From Aldersonia sp036524855 (GTDB taxonomy: Bacteria; Actinomycetota; Actinomycetes; Mycobacteriales; Mycobacteriaceae), in the NCBI GenBank assembly GCA_036524855.1, contig DATDBL010000399.1, positions 14,518 to 78,517 of the forward strand: a DNA stretch of 64,000 bases. Direction: 5' to 3'. A model generated the notes under the pieces. It made no database searches. It worked only from the letters and a program-made list of their open reading frames with translations, and was not told where the DNA came from. Each line of letters begins with the position of its first letter. Within the stretch, counting starts at the first letter, position 1. The position numbers were made by a program, and so were the translations under genes. Below, piece by piece: positions 7,357-16,895 of the stretch.

Positions 7357-9730
7357 CTATTGCCGGGACATCGCGATCCGCAGCCGTTGCTCCGGGCTGA
7401 TCAGATGGTCATTCTCGGCGGCCGCGGCGTCGATGTCGATCTGCACCCACTCGATCGTGCCGGTGAAACGGCTGCCCTCGGATGTGTAGTCGGTGCTGAC
7501 GGTGGTGCCGATGTCCTGGCCGACGTCGGCGGTCTCGTCGACCGAGAAGATCATCGGGACCGTGCCGTCGACTCGGCCCTCGCCGACCCGTTCTCCGTCG
7601 AGGTAGAGGGCGACGGAGCCACCCTTGCCGAAACTGCCGCCGTCGTAGGTGAACTCCATCCGCAGCTGGTGCGCGCCGGGAGGCACCGGGACCGCACCGC
7701 CGATGTGGAAGCGGGTCATACCGAACAGGTTGTAGCAGTACCGGGGACGGCCCTCGTGCAGATACAGCGCCCAGCCGCCGAACGCTCCGCCCTGCGCGAC
7801 CAGCACCCCGCTCGCGCCGCCGTCGAGAACCTCGAATTGAGCGGTGACCGCGTGCGACTTGTTCTTGATGTTCAGCATGGAGTTCTCGGTCAAGCGCCCC
7901 ATCCCGGGGAACAGCAGCTGGCTGGGGCCGTGGACCAGCCGCGGCCGGCCGGCGAGCCGCGGGTCGAACCGCTCGATCCGCCGGTCGTCGAGCGGCAAGA
8001 CGTTGTACTTGACCGCCTCGATCAGGAACAGCCGCTTGAGTTCCTCCAGCTTCTCGGGCAATTCGGCAGCCAGGTCGTGCGCCTGACTCCAGTCGGTGGT
8101 GGTGTCGTAGAGTTCCCAGACGTCGTCGTCGACCGGCGGCAGCGCTCCCGGGACCCAGGGCGTGCTGTGCCGCGTCACCGCGGTCCACCCCTTGTGGTAA
8201 ATGCCCCGGTTGCACACACACTCGAAGTACTGGGTCTCCCGGCGCTCACCGGCCCGGCCGTCGTCGAAGCAGTAGCGCATGCTGGTACCGTGCATCGGCT
8301 GCTGCTGGATGCCGTTGACGAACGCGGGCTCGGGGATGCCGGCGACCTCCAGGATTGTCGGCGCGACGTCGATCACGTGATGGAACTGGGAGCGGAACTC
8401 GCCGCGCGCGGCGAAGGCCCGCGGCCAGTGCACGATCGTGCCGTTGCGTGTGCCGCCGAAGTGCGAGGCGACCTGCTTGGTCCACTGATACGGCGTGTCG
8501 GTGGCGTGCGCCCACCCGACGGCGAAGTGGTTGAACGCCTCCGGACCGCCGAAGTCGTCGATCTTCGCGGCGAGGAACTCCGGCGTCTCCAGGTGCGCCG
8601 CACCGTTGAACACGAAGAGTTCGTTGAACGTTCCTACCGGCGTGCCCTCCGCGCTCGAACCGTTGTCGCCGACGATGTAATACACCAACGTCTCCCCGAG
8701 AACGTCGAGCTGCTCGAGCGTGTCGATCAGTCGGCCGACGTGATGGTCGGCGTGCTCGAGGAAGCCGGCGAACACCTCCATCTGCCGGGCCAGGATCGGC
8801 TCGAGCTCGGCGGGCATCTCGCCCCAGGCGGGGATCTCCGCCGGCCGCGCGGACAGCTCGGTCTCCGGCGGCACGACCCCGAGCTCCTTCTGCCGCACGA
8901 GGGTCCGCTCCCGCAGCAGCACGTCCCACCCCTCGTCGAAGGCGCCCCGGTACTTCGCGATCCACTCCTTCGGCACCTGATGAGGCGCGTGCGCGGCACC
9001 GGGCGCGAAGTACATGAAGAACGGCTTGTCGGGCATCAGCGCCTTCTGCTGCCGCACCCACGCGATCGCGTGGTCGGCGAGGTCCTCCGTCAGGTGGTAG
9101 CCCTCCTCGGGGGTCCTCGGCGGCTCGATCGCGGTCGTCCCCTCGTACAGCGCCGGATAGTACTGGTTGGTTTCCCCTCCGATGAAGCCGTAGAAAGTAC
9201 TCGAAACCCGAACCGGTCGGCCAGCGATCGAACGGTCCCGCCGGGCTCGTCTCCCACAGCGGGACCTCGTGGCACTTCCCGAATTGCGCGGTCGAGTACC
9301 CGTTCAGGCGCAGCGTCTGCGCCAGCGGCGCACAGTCGTCGGGCCGAACCGAGCTGTAGCCGGGCGCGGCGGTGGCCAGATCGGGGACCGAGCCCATCCC
9401 CACAGTGTGGTGGTTGCGCCCGCTCAGCAGTGCCGCGCGGGTCGGCGCGCACAACGCGGTCGTATGAAAGCGGGTGAAACTCAGCCCGCCCGCCGCCAAG
9501 CGCACGGCGGTCGGCGTGTCGACCGGGCCGCCGAAAGCGCTGGAGGAGCCGAAGCCGACATCGTCGAGCAGCACGATCAGCACATTCGGTGCCCCCGCCG
9601 GCGGGCGTAACGGTTCGATCGCCGCGAAGCTGGTCTGCGGATCCTTCGCGTCGTAGGTCGTCAAACCCACCCGGCCCCTGCTCGGGATCGGCAGCACGCT
9701 GCGCTCAACGACGTCGCCGGACACGGCCAC
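7357..9730 (-). pseudogene. atsA: Arylsulfatase (type I, cysteine-type) interrupted by a one-base frameshift
   Basis: Hydrolyses sulfate esters. Restored length is about 790 residues, close to the large actinobacterial AtsA class. Upstream frame: metal-binding LLDDVGFG at residues 54-61 and the formylglycine site C-A-P-T-R at residues 94-98, followed by GRNHHTVGMG. The frame is lost at 9194-9196: dropping one base there turns EYFLRL into EYFYGFIGGE, the normal family sequence, and the remaining 566+ codons are intact to 7357. The C-terminal domain includes GDNGSSAEGTPVGTFNE and a typical beta-rich tail. It may be a true pseudogene or a sequencing indel; all other motifs are preserved, which favours a recent event or an error. 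It would need a formylglycine-generating enzyme encoded elsewhere. Confidence 0.85.
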
Positions 9731-10050
9731 TCCTCACATCGATGTCGAAATGTCGCGATGACGCGGTTGCTGGTGCCGTTGCGGCCGGTGAGCAGTGAGG
9801 CCCAGGTCGGTGAGCACCTTATACTTGTCGGCCGCGACCGTGATGGTCTCCAGTATTCGCCGCGCTCGCCCGCCACGAGGGCAAACGAACGACGAGACTG
9901 CCGCGCCGAGTGGCGTGCACCGAAACGTCTTCGCTCCGGGCGAGGCGATGCCTGTGTCGTTCAGTTCGGTGGGGCGCGGATGGGATGGGCGTGATGTGGA
10001 GCAGATCAGACGCGGCGGTCGCGCCGGTGCTAACGGCGGTCCTGCCGAAG
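9731..10050. other. Non-coding gap upstream of the arylsulfatase
   Basis: This 320-base stretch separates the start of the sulfatase from the end of the NUDIX gene; both are on the minus strand. Several short open frames exist on both strands, but none has a convincing start or family similarity. It should contain the sulfatase promoter; I could not pick out a confident -35/-10 pair. Confidence 0.4.
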
Positions 10051-10563
10051 CTAGTAGCGAAGAATCTGTGGGATCAACACCCGGGTGTCCGGCACGAACG
10101 GCCACGCCGGATCGCCGAGGTGCGCACGCAACTGCGCGTCGGTCCACCACCAGCCGGCGACGATCTCGTCGGGCTGGTGACGCAGCGGGCCGTCGAACCG
10201 GATCTCGAAGGCGAACAGGTGGCAGCGCAACGGCTTTCCTGCCCAGGTCCCGTCCCACGACGCCTTACCCAGCGGCCGCAGCGGGACGCCGGTGACGCCG
10301 AGTTCCTCGGCGAGTTCCCGGGTCGCGGTCTGCTCGGCCGACTCCCCGGGATCCATCACGCCGCCCGCGAGGCAGTCGTGCATCCCGGCGAACACCCGCT
10401 TGATCGTGGAGCGCCGGTGCACGTAGATCTGTTGGCCGTCGCCCGAGCGCACCAGCACCCCGGACCCGCCATGCCACAACCCGGCCGCGTACACCCGCGA
10501 ACGCGGTGCCGACCCGATCACAGTGCCGGCGACGTCGAACACAGCGACGATCTCGTCGGTCAC
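10051..10563 (-). CDS. NUDIX hydrolase
   Basis: 170-residue protein with a complete Nudix box at about residues 68-90 (GGVMDPGESAEQTATRELAEELG), the Mg-binding catalytic element that hydrolyses nucleoside diphosphates linked to another moiety. The preceding YVHRRSTIKRVFAGMHDCLAGG resembles the YfcD/isopentenyl diphosphate isomerase-like branch of the family. The GTG start at 10563 overlaps the stop of the upstream membrane-protein gene (GTGA), so the two are co-translated. The substrate is unknown. Confidence 0.88.
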   Translation of the reverse strand: MTDEIVAVFDVAGTVIGSAPRSRVYAAGLWHGGSGVLVRSGDGQQIYVHRRSTIKRVFAGMHDCLAGGVMDPGESAEQTATRELAEELGVTGVPLRPLGKASWDGTWAGKPLRCHLFAFEIRFDGPLRHQPDEIVAGWWWTDAQLRAHLGDPAWPFVPDTRVLIPQILRY

Positions 10564-11732
10564 GTGCCCGGGCGCCAGCGGGCGAGGTAGCGGTCGCGGG
10601 CGGCGAGCGTCGTGGCCATGTCGGCGATCAGCGGGTCGAAGAACCGTTCGCGGTAATGCGGATCGGTGCTCGAGCTGACCGTGAAATACATCGCGCTGAA
10701 CGCGGCCACCAGCAGGGACATGTGAATCAGCGCCTGGGACACCGGAACCTGCACGGTGAACCACGTGCCCTGTTCGGCCGGGGCGTGCGACCACGCCTCG
10801 ACCACGTCCGGCGTCAGCGCGATCAGGCCAAGCGTCAGGAAGAACGCGAAGATCACCGCGGCGAACACCGCGATCTGCAGGAACTGCGCCAGGAACATCA
10901 CAACGAGCACGTTCCCGGTTTCCGCGCGCGAAAGCGGTCGCGCGGTCGCGCCACGGCGTGCCGCCCGGATGGCGCGCAGCTCGTCGCGCAGCGTCGCGAG
11001 CAGGAACAGGACGCAGATCGAGAGCAGAAATCCGATGGTCTGCCACAGCCGCGCGCGCGGAATCCGGGCCGCCAGCTGCCACAGCTCGCCGGTGAAGTAG
11101 ATCAGCACGAGCAGCAGGACCAGGGGAAGCGCCCGGGCGGCAAGGGATCCGACCGCCGTCACCTGATGCAGCGCCGAGCGCACCGCCCAGGCCAGGATCG
11201 ACCCGGCTCCCAGAAAGGTGAGCCAGACGATGACGAGGACCAACACCAGATTCAGCACGACGTCGGTGCCGAAATGCGCCCCCGACACCACACCGTCCTG
11301 CAGGAACGGGATGACCAGGACGAAGACGACGATCGTGGCGGCGGCGACCGAGCGGCCGACGGCTCGGCTGCAGCGGGAGATCAGCCGATGCGTCGCCCAC
11401 GCCGCAATGGGCGGCACCACGACCACGGCCACGAAGAACCCCGCGTAGAGCGCGATCAGCCAGGCGTCGACGTCGGATTCCTCGTACTCCCGCTCAGGAG
11501 TATCCGGCAGCAGCAGGCCGCACAGGGTGATCATGCCGACCGTCGCGAACGCGACGACCGCGGGGGCCGAGCGCTCGAACAGGCGGTGCGCCCGGTCGGC
11601 TCCGCGCAGCACCAGCGGGAGACCGCGGGCGAGGAACCAGCGCTCCGCCTCGGCCCGGGTTCGTTCGGGCGGACCACCGTCGGACACCGGGCCATCTGAC
11701 ACCGGGCCATCGGACACCGGGCCATCGGACAC
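10560..11732 (-). CDS. Conserved integral membrane protein (Rv2113-like)
   Basis: About 390 residues with roughly seven or eight hydrophobic segments, a charged RDELRAIRAARRG loop near residue 260, and a polar C-terminus. A membrane protein divergent from dop occupies the same place in mycobacteria (Rv2113). No enzymatic motif is visible and the function is unknown. The N-terminus is unusual: it begins inside a 15-bp tandem repeat, giving VSDGP units with four in-frame GTG codons (11732, 11717, 11702, 11687), any of which could initiate. The first is given here as the longest; the shortest (11687) would remove three repeat units. Confidence 0.75.
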   Translation of the reverse strand: MSDGPVSDGPVSDGPVSDGGPPERTRAEAERWFLARGLPLVLRGADRAHRLFERSAPAVVAFATVGMITLCGLLLPDTPEREYEESDVDAWLIALYAGFFVAVVVVPPIAAWATHRLISRCSRAVGRSVAAATIVVFVLVIPFLQDGVVSGAHFGTDVVLNLVLVLVIVWLTFLGAGSILAWAVRSALHQVTAVGSLAARALPLVLLLVLIYFTGELWQLAARIPRARLWQTIGFLLSICVLFLLATLRDELRAIRAARRGATARPLSRAETGNVLVVMFLAQFLQIAVFAAVIFAFFLTLGLIALTPDVVEAWSHAPAEQGTWFTVQVPVSQALIHMSLLVAAFSAMYFTVSSSTDPHYRERFFDPLIADMATTLAARDRYLARWRPGT

Positions 11733-11740
11733 CGGGCCAG
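11681..11740. repeat. Four-copy 15-bp tandem repeat at the start of the membrane protein gene
   Basis: Four consecutive near-identical 15-bp units on the plus strand (CGGACACCGGGCCAT with one or two substitutions). Because 15 is a multiple of three, unit changes would lengthen or shorten the N-terminus of the minus-strand membrane protein without breaking its frame, and each unit carries another GTG codon. Confidence 0.9.
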
Positions 11741-11932
11741 TGTCACACGCGGCGCCGGTCGTATGTCGGAGCGACGTTCCGTCGCGAGCCCGATGCCCGA
11801 GGTGGTCCCCAGCGGCGACACGATGTCCCTGCCCCGCGCGGGGTGTGGCAGATCCTGCGCGCGATCGGCGCCGCGGACTGTCTCGACTGCCGGATCGGCG
11901 GCGGACAACGCCGTTCGCCTAGGCTCGTGACC

Positions 11933-13432
11933 ATGCAGCGCATCATCGGTATCGAGGTCGAGTACGGGATCTCTTCGCCCACTGACGCGTCGGCGAACCC
12001 GATCCTGACCTCGACGCAGGCGGTGTTGGCGTACGCCGCCGCGGAGGGCGTGCCGCGGGCGCGGCGGACACGGTGGGACTACGAGGTCGAGTCGCCGCTG
12101 CGCGACGCACGCGGGTTCGACCTCGGCCGGCTCTCGGGTCCGGCGCCGGTGATCGACGCCGACGAGGTCGGCGCGGCCAACATGATCCTCACCAACGGCG
12201 CGCGTCTCTACGTCGACCACGCTCACCCGGAGTACTCGGCGCCGGAGGTCACCGACCCGCTCGACGCCGTGATCTGGGACAAGGCGGGCGAACGCGTGAT
12301 GGAGGCAGCCGCGCGGCATGCGCGGTCGGTGCCGGGCACGCCGCCGCTGCAGCTGTACAAGAACAACGTCGACGGCAAGGGCGCCTCCTACGGCACCCAC
12401 GAGAACTATCTGATGAGCCGCGACACGCCGTTCAACTCGATCATCGTCGGCCTGTCGCCGTTCTTCGCCTCGCGGCAGGTGATCACCGGGTCCGGCCGGG
12501 TCGGCATCGGACAGTCCGGCGACACCGCGGGGTTCCAGCTGTCGCAGCGCTCCGACTACATCGAGGTGGAGGTCGGGCTCGAGACGACGCTCAAGCGCGG
12601 GATCATCAACACCCGCGACGAGCCGCACGCCGACGCCGACAAGTACCGCCGGCTGCACGTGATCATCGGCGACGCGAACCTCGCCGAGTGGTCGACCTAC
12701 CTCAAGGTGGGCACAACGGCGCTGGTGCTCGACCTGATCGAGGCCGGCGTGGACCTGTCGGACCTGCAGCTGGCGCGCCCGGTGACGGCTGTGCACCAGA
12801 TCAGCCACGACACGTCGCTGCGGGCGGTGGTCGCGTTGGCCGACGGCCGGGAGATGACGGGCCTGGCGATCCAGCGCGAGTACCACGAGCGCGTCGTCAA
12901 GCACCTCGACAACATCGGCAGCGACGACGCCCGGGCAAGCGACATCGTCGAGAAGTGGGCGCACGTGCTGGACCTGCTCGAGCGGGATCCGCTCGACTGC
13001 GCCACCCTGCTGGATTGGCCGGCAAAGCTGCGCCTGTTCGAGGGCTACCGCACCCGCGAGAGCCTGGGCTGGGCGGCGCCGAAGCTGCACATGCTGGACC
13101 TGCAGTACTCCGACGTGCGCCTCGACAAGGGCATCTACAACCGACTCGTGGCGCGCGGGTCGATGGAGCGCCTGGTCAATGAGCAGGACGTGCTCGACGC
13201 GATGACCACCCCGCCGCCGAACACCCGCGCCTATTTCCGCGGCGAGTGCCTGCGCCGGTTCGGCGCCGACATCGCCGCCGCGAGCTGGGATTCGGTCATC
13301 TTCGACCTCGGCGGCGACTCGCTGGTGCGGATCCCGACCCTGGAGCCGCTGCGCGGCACGAAGGCGCATGTCGGCAAGCTGCTCGACTCCGCGCACACCG
13401 CACGGGAACTGGTCGATCAGCTGACCACCTGA
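11933..13432 (+). CDS. dop: Dop, deamidase and depupylase of Pup
   Basis: Converts the C-terminal glutamine of Pup to glutamate and removes Pup from tagged proteins. It is 499 residues with the carboxylate-amine/glutamine synthetase-like fold. Recognisable blocks are the start MQRIIGIEVEYGIS, the ATP/Mg-site MILTNGARLYVDHAHPEYSAPE, YKNNVDGKGASYGTHENYL and INTRDEPHADADKYRRLHVI. The first block and the 40-residue Dop-specific loop region after residue 35 distinguish it from PafA. The ATG at 11933 matches the family N-terminus; a longer open frame begins at 11843 but adds non-conserved residues. It heads the dop-pup-prcB-prcA operon. Confidence 0.97.
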   Translation: MQRIIGIEVEYGISSPTDASANPILTSTQAVLAYAAAEGVPRARRTRWDYEVESPLRDARGFDLGRLSGPAPVIDADEVGAANMILTNGARLYVDHAHPEYSAPEVTDPLDAVIWDKAGERVMEAAARHARSVPGTPPLQLYKNNVDGKGASYGTHENYLMSRDTPFNSIIVGLSPFFASRQVITGSGRVGIGQSGDTAGFQLSQRSDYIEVEVGLETTLKRGIINTRDEPHADADKYRRLHVIIGDANLAEWSTYLKVGTTALVLDLIEAGVDLSDLQLARPVTAVHQISHDTSLRAVVALADGREMTGLAIQREYHERVVKHLDNIGSDDARASDIVEKWAHVLDLLERDPLDCATLLDWPAKLRLFEGYRTRESLGWAAPKLHMLDLQYSDVRLDKGIYNRLVARGSMERLVNEQDVLDAMTTPPPNTRAYFRGECLRRFGADIAAASWDSVIFDLGGDSLVRIPTLEPLRGTKAHVGKLLDSAHTARELVDQLTT

Positions 13433-13538
13433 CCGGGATTGGGGTGCTCGCCCACACGATGTCGGTATCCCTCGGTAGGGTTGAGGTTCGAGCACGCATC
13501 GAGGGTTGCGTGCAGCGCACACGAGGAGGTCGCCTGCG

Positions 13539-13733
13539 ATGGCCCAAGAGCAGACCAAGCGCGGCGGAGGTAGTGGCGAGGACGAGGGCGTTGCCGGCGA
13601 AGGTGCGGCCGGCCAGGAGCGTCGCGAGAAGCTCGCCGAGGAGACCGACGACCTGCTCGACGAGATCGACGACGTGCTCGAGGAGAACGCCGAGGATTTC
13701 GTCCGCGCGTATGTCCAGAAGGGTGGCCAGTGA
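13539..13733 (+). CDS. pup: Pup, prokaryotic ubiquitin-like protein
   Basis: 64-residue, highly charged and mostly disordered modifier ligated to lysines of target proteins for proteasomal degradation. The second half has the conserved helix EETDDLLDEIDDVLEENAE used for Mpa/ARC binding, and the chain ends in GGQ, the form that Dop must deamidate to GGE before ligation. A strong GAGGAGG ribosome site at 13523-13529 supports the ATG at 13539. Its stop overlaps the GTG start of prcB (GTGA), tying tag and protease expression together. Confidence 0.98.
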   Translation: MAQEQTKRGGGSGEDEGVAGEGAAGQERREKLAEETDDLLDEIDDVLEENAEDFVRAYVQKGGQ

Positions 13734-14566
13734 CGCTAGAGGGTGGCTCGTGGTCCCGCCTGGGATCCGACATCTCGTCCTTCACCGATCACCTTCGCGC
13801 ACACGCACCGGAACTGTTGCCGGGTAACCGCACCGATCTGTCGGTCGGGGCGGTCGGTACTGCCGGTGACCTCGCCCCACATGGCACCACCATCGTTGCG
13901 CTGGCCTTCGCCGACGGCGTGCTCATCGCCGGTGACCGCCGCGCGACCATGGGAAATCTGATCGCCAGCCGGGACGTCGAGAAGGTGTACGTCACCGACG
14001 AGTACTCGGCGGCGGGCATCGCCGGTACCGCCGGTATCGCGATCGAGTTGATCCGGTTGTTCGCGGTCGAACTCGAGCACTACGAGAAGATCGAGGGCGT
14101 TCCGCTGACGTTCGACGGCAAGGCGAGTCGGCTCTCGTCGATGGTGCGCGGCAACCTGCCCGCGGCGATGCAGGGCCTGGCCGTGGTGCCGATGCTGGTC
14201 GGCTACGACCTGGGCATCGGTGAGGGCCGCATCGTGTCCTACGACCTCGTGGGCGGGCGCGCCGAGGAGCGCTCCGGCTACCACGCCGTCGGGTCGGGGT
14301 CGCTGTTCGCGAAGTCGTCGCTGAAGAAGCTGTACTCCCGCGGCCTCGACGCCGACGGGGCGCTGCGGCTCGCGGTCGAGGCGCTCTATGACGCCGCCGA
14401 CGACGATTCCGCCACCGGCGGGCCCGACCTGGGCCGGCGGATCTACCCGACCGCGGTGACCATCACGGCCGACGGTGCCGTGGAGATACCCGCCGAGCGG
14501 GCCGAGGAGGTTGCGCGCGCGGTCGTCGCCGAGCGCGCGGAGCAGCAGGAGGGCGCGCCCCGATGA
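13730..14566 (+). CDS. prcB: 20S proteasome beta subunit
   Basis: Catalytic beta subunit, 278 residues. A propeptide of about 52 residues precedes the catalytic threonine: cleavage in the HG/TTIVALAF context exposes Thr53. GDRRAT and later the SGSLFAKSSLKKLY and GGPDLGRRIYPT blocks are typical of actinobacterial PrcB. The GTG start overlaps the pup stop, and the end overlaps the prcA ATG by four bases. Confidence 0.98.
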   Translation: MTLEGGSWSRLGSDISSFTDHLRAHAPELLPGNRTDLSVGAVGTAGDLAPHGTTIVALAFADGVLIAGDRRATMGNLIASRDVEKVYVTDEYSAAGIAGTAGIAIELIRLFAVELEHYEKIEGVPLTFDGKASRLSSMVRGNLPAAMQGLAVVPMLVGYDLGIGEGRIVSYDLVGGRAEERSGYHAVGSGSLFAKSSLKKLYSRGLDADGALRLAVEALYDAADDDSATGGPDLGRRIYPTAVTITADGAVEIPAERAEEVARAVVAERAEQQEGAPR

Positions 14567-15315
14567 CGTTGCCGTACTACGCCTCTGCCGAGCAGATTCT
14601 GCGCGACAAGACGGAACTGGCGCGCAAGGGCATCGCCCGCGGGCGCAGCGTCGTCGTGCTCGTCTACGACCAGGGCGTGCTGTTCGTCGCCGAGAACCCG
14701 TCGACCGCGCTGCACAAGGTCAGCGAGCTCTACGACCGGATCGGCTTCGCCGCGGTCGGCAAGTACAACGAGTTCGAGAGCCTGCGCCGCGGCGGGATCG
14801 TGCAGGCCGACCTGCGTGGCTACTCCTACGACCGACGCGACGTCACCGTGCGATCGCTGGCCAACGCGTACGCGCAGACGCTCGGCACGATCTTCACCGA
14901 CCAGCTCAAGCCGTACGAGGTGGAGATCTGCGTCGCCGAGGTCGGCTACCCGGACGCGCCGAAGCCGCCGCAGCTGTACCGGATCACCTACGACGGATCG
15001 ATCGTCGACGAGCACGGCTACATCGTGATGGGCGGCACCACCGAGCCCATCGTCACCGCGCTCAAGGCGTCCTACACCAAGGGTCTCGACCTGTCTGCCG
15101 CGCTGAAGGTCGCGGTGGAGGCGCTGCAGAGCCCGCCCGCCGACGCCGCCAACGGCGAGAAGGACAAGCGGGTGCTCGGGGTATCGGCGCTCGAGGTCGC
15201 GGTGCTCGACGAGACCCGCCCGCGCCGCGCGTTCCGGCGGATCACGGGTCCCCAGGTCGAAGCCATGCTGCCGGAGTCGGCACCCACCACCACTGAAACC
15301 ACCACTGACACCTGA
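14563..15315 (+). CDS. prcA: 20S proteasome alpha subunit
   Basis: Alpha subunit forming the outer gated rings of the 20S core, 250 residues. The N-terminus (MTLPYYASAEQILRDKTELARKGIARGRS) and YDRIGFAAVGKYNEFE are diagnostic for actinobacterial PrcA. The last dozen residues are Thr/Glu-rich and low complexity. It is the last gene of the dop operon and converges with the PAP2/lipid kinase gene after only 15 bases. Confidence 0.98.
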   Translation: MTLPYYASAEQILRDKTELARKGIARGRSVVVLVYDQGVLFVAENPSTALHKVSELYDRIGFAAVGKYNEFESLRRGGIVQADLRGYSYDRRDVTVRSLANAYAQTLGTIFTDQLKPYEVEICVAEVGYPDAPKPPQLYRITYDGSIVDEHGYIVMGGTTEPIVTALKASYTKGLDLSAALKVAVEALQSPPADAANGEKDKRVLGVSALEVAVLDETRPRRAFRRITGPQVEAMLPESAPTTTETTTDT

Positions 15316-15330
15316 GCCTGAGCCCGAAAG

Positions 15331-16794
15331 TCAGCCCGGCCGGTACACGGTCAGCAGGCTGGGACGGCACTCGATCGCGAACTCGCGGCCCTTCGCCTCG
15401 ACCTCGCCGTCGGTGGCGATGTTGATCGGTGACCCGAGGTTGTCGATTCGGACCGACGCGACCCGGCGCTGCGTGTAGGTGGGGGACCGGCCGAGGGTGC
15501 CCGTCAGCGCCGCGAACAGCAGCCGCGAGCGCGACATCCGCAGGTCCGCGCGCAGCCAGCGGAGGTCGATCGTGCCGTCCGACATGGACGGCCGCGACAT
15601 CGGCACCTTGTCCGCGGGGGCGTAGCTGCCGTTGCCGACGAATAGCAGCCACACCGATTCGCGGCGGCCGTCGATGTCGAGGTCGAGCGGTTCGGCGCGA
15701 GCGAGCACACGCAGCATCGCGACCGCCGCGGCGGGCCACTTGCCGATCCGCGGCTCGAGCCGATCGCGGATATGCACGGTGTCGGGGTAGCCACCGATGC
15801 TGGCGGTGTTGACGAAGTACCGGTCGTCGACCCCGTCGACGGCGAGTGCAGCCACGTCCACCCGGCCCGATTCGCCACGGCGCACCGCGCCGACGGTGTC
15901 GTCGAGTTCCTCGACGCCGGCGTCGCGCGCGAAGTGGTTGAGCGTCCCGCCGGGAAACACCGCGAGCGGCAGGCCCTTCTCGACGGCGACGGCGACCGCG
16001 GTCGCGACGGTGCCGTCGCCGCCGCACACGCCCAGCGCGACGGTGTCGTCGCGAACCTGCTCGGCGAACTGGTCGCGGAAGTCGCGGTCGGGGTCCGGTT
16101 CGAGGACCTGCACGCCCGGCAGTTCGGCGCGGATCCGGTCGATCGCGTCGTCGCTGCTGCCCGACCCTGGGTTGACGAGCACGATCATGCCCGCGCCGTC
16201 GGGGATCGCCGGCGCGGCGCCGCCGGGGTGCATCACCGCCGGTTCCGGGTCGCGCACCGCCCACCATTGCCGGGTGGACACGGCGACGGCGGTGCCCAGC
16301 GCGAAACCGGCGACCACGTCCGAGGGCCAGTGCACACCGACGTGCACACGGGAATAGCCGACCGCCGCGGCCAGCGGCGCGATCATCGCCCCCGCGGCGG
16401 GGTACTCGAGCGCGACGCCGGTGGTGAACGCGGCCGCGGACGCGGAATGGCCCGACGGGAACGACGACGAGTCGGGGGGACGCACCAGTGCCCGGACCAC
16501 CGGGACCGACCCCGCGATCGGACGCGCCCGCCGCGACACCGGCTTGGAGACGGCGTTCGCGAGCGCACTCGCTCCCGCGATCGACAGCAACCCGCGGACC
16601 GCGGCGCGACGGCCCTGCTTGCCGGTCAGCGCGAGCAGTGCCGCGATCACCATCCACAGCTTGCTGTGGTTCGCGAATCCGCTCAGCCGGCGCAGCGACG
16701 GATCGAGCCGGGACGGCTTCAGGCGTGCGCTGCGGTCGATCAGTCGGACGTCGAGCGCCCCCACCCGGCGGCGGACCGCGGTCGTGCGTCCCAT
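15331..16794 (-). CDS. Bifunctional PAP2 phosphatase / diacylglycerol kinase-like protein
   Basis: Fusion of a membrane PAP2 phosphatase and a lipid kinase catalytic domain, about 488 residues. PAP2 signature: KPVSRRARP (residues 84-92), SFPSGHSASA (PSGH at 113-116) and YSRVHVGVHWPSDV (148-160). Kinase part: VNPGSG near 208, GGDGT at 258-262 and later FPGGTLNHFARD. Such fusions are common in actinobacteria and act on lipid phosphates or polyprenyl carriers; the substrate here is unknown. The ATG at 16794 was chosen because it opens a conserved-looking N-terminus; a further 18 codons are open to 16848. Confidence 0.87.
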   Translation of the reverse strand: MGRTTAVRRRVGALDVRLIDRSARLKPSRLDPSLRRLSGFANHSKLWMVIAALLALTGKQGRRAAVRGLLSIAGASALANAVSKPVSRRARPIAGSVPVVRALVRPPDSSSFPSGHSASAAAFTTGVALEYPAAGAMIAPLAAAVGYSRVHVGVHWPSDVVAGFALGTAVAVSTRQWWAVRDPEPAVMHPGGAAPAIPDGAGMIVLVNPGSGSSDDAIDRIRAELPGVQVLEPDPDRDFRDQFAEQVRDDTVALGVCGGDGTVATAVAVAVEKGLPLAVFPGGTLNHFARDAGVEELDDTVGAVRRGESGRVDVAALAVDGVDDRYFVNTASIGGYPDTVHIRDRLEPRIGKWPAAAVAMLRVLARAEPLDLDIDGRRESVWLLFVGNGSYAPADKVPMSRPSMSDGTIDLRWLRADLRMSRSRLLFAALTGTLGRSPTYTQRRVASVRIDNLGSPINIATDGEVEAKGREFAIECRPSLLTVYRPG

Positions 16795-16895
16795 GAACCT
16801 CACCCTAGAGTCCGGCACCGACACTTCGGGACCGGTACAGGCGCGCAATCCGACGAGCAGCGTCTGAACTACACAGTTGGTTGTACTGTCGAAGT

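Noticed and set aside
9734..10258. A 174-codon minus-strand frame upstream of the sulfatase
   Set aside because: It overlaps the NUDIX gene in another frame and has no recognisable domain or ribosome site.
11531..13558. A 675-codon minus-strand frame antisense to dop
   Set aside because: Dop is certain on the plus strand; the antisense product is low-complexity and without domains.
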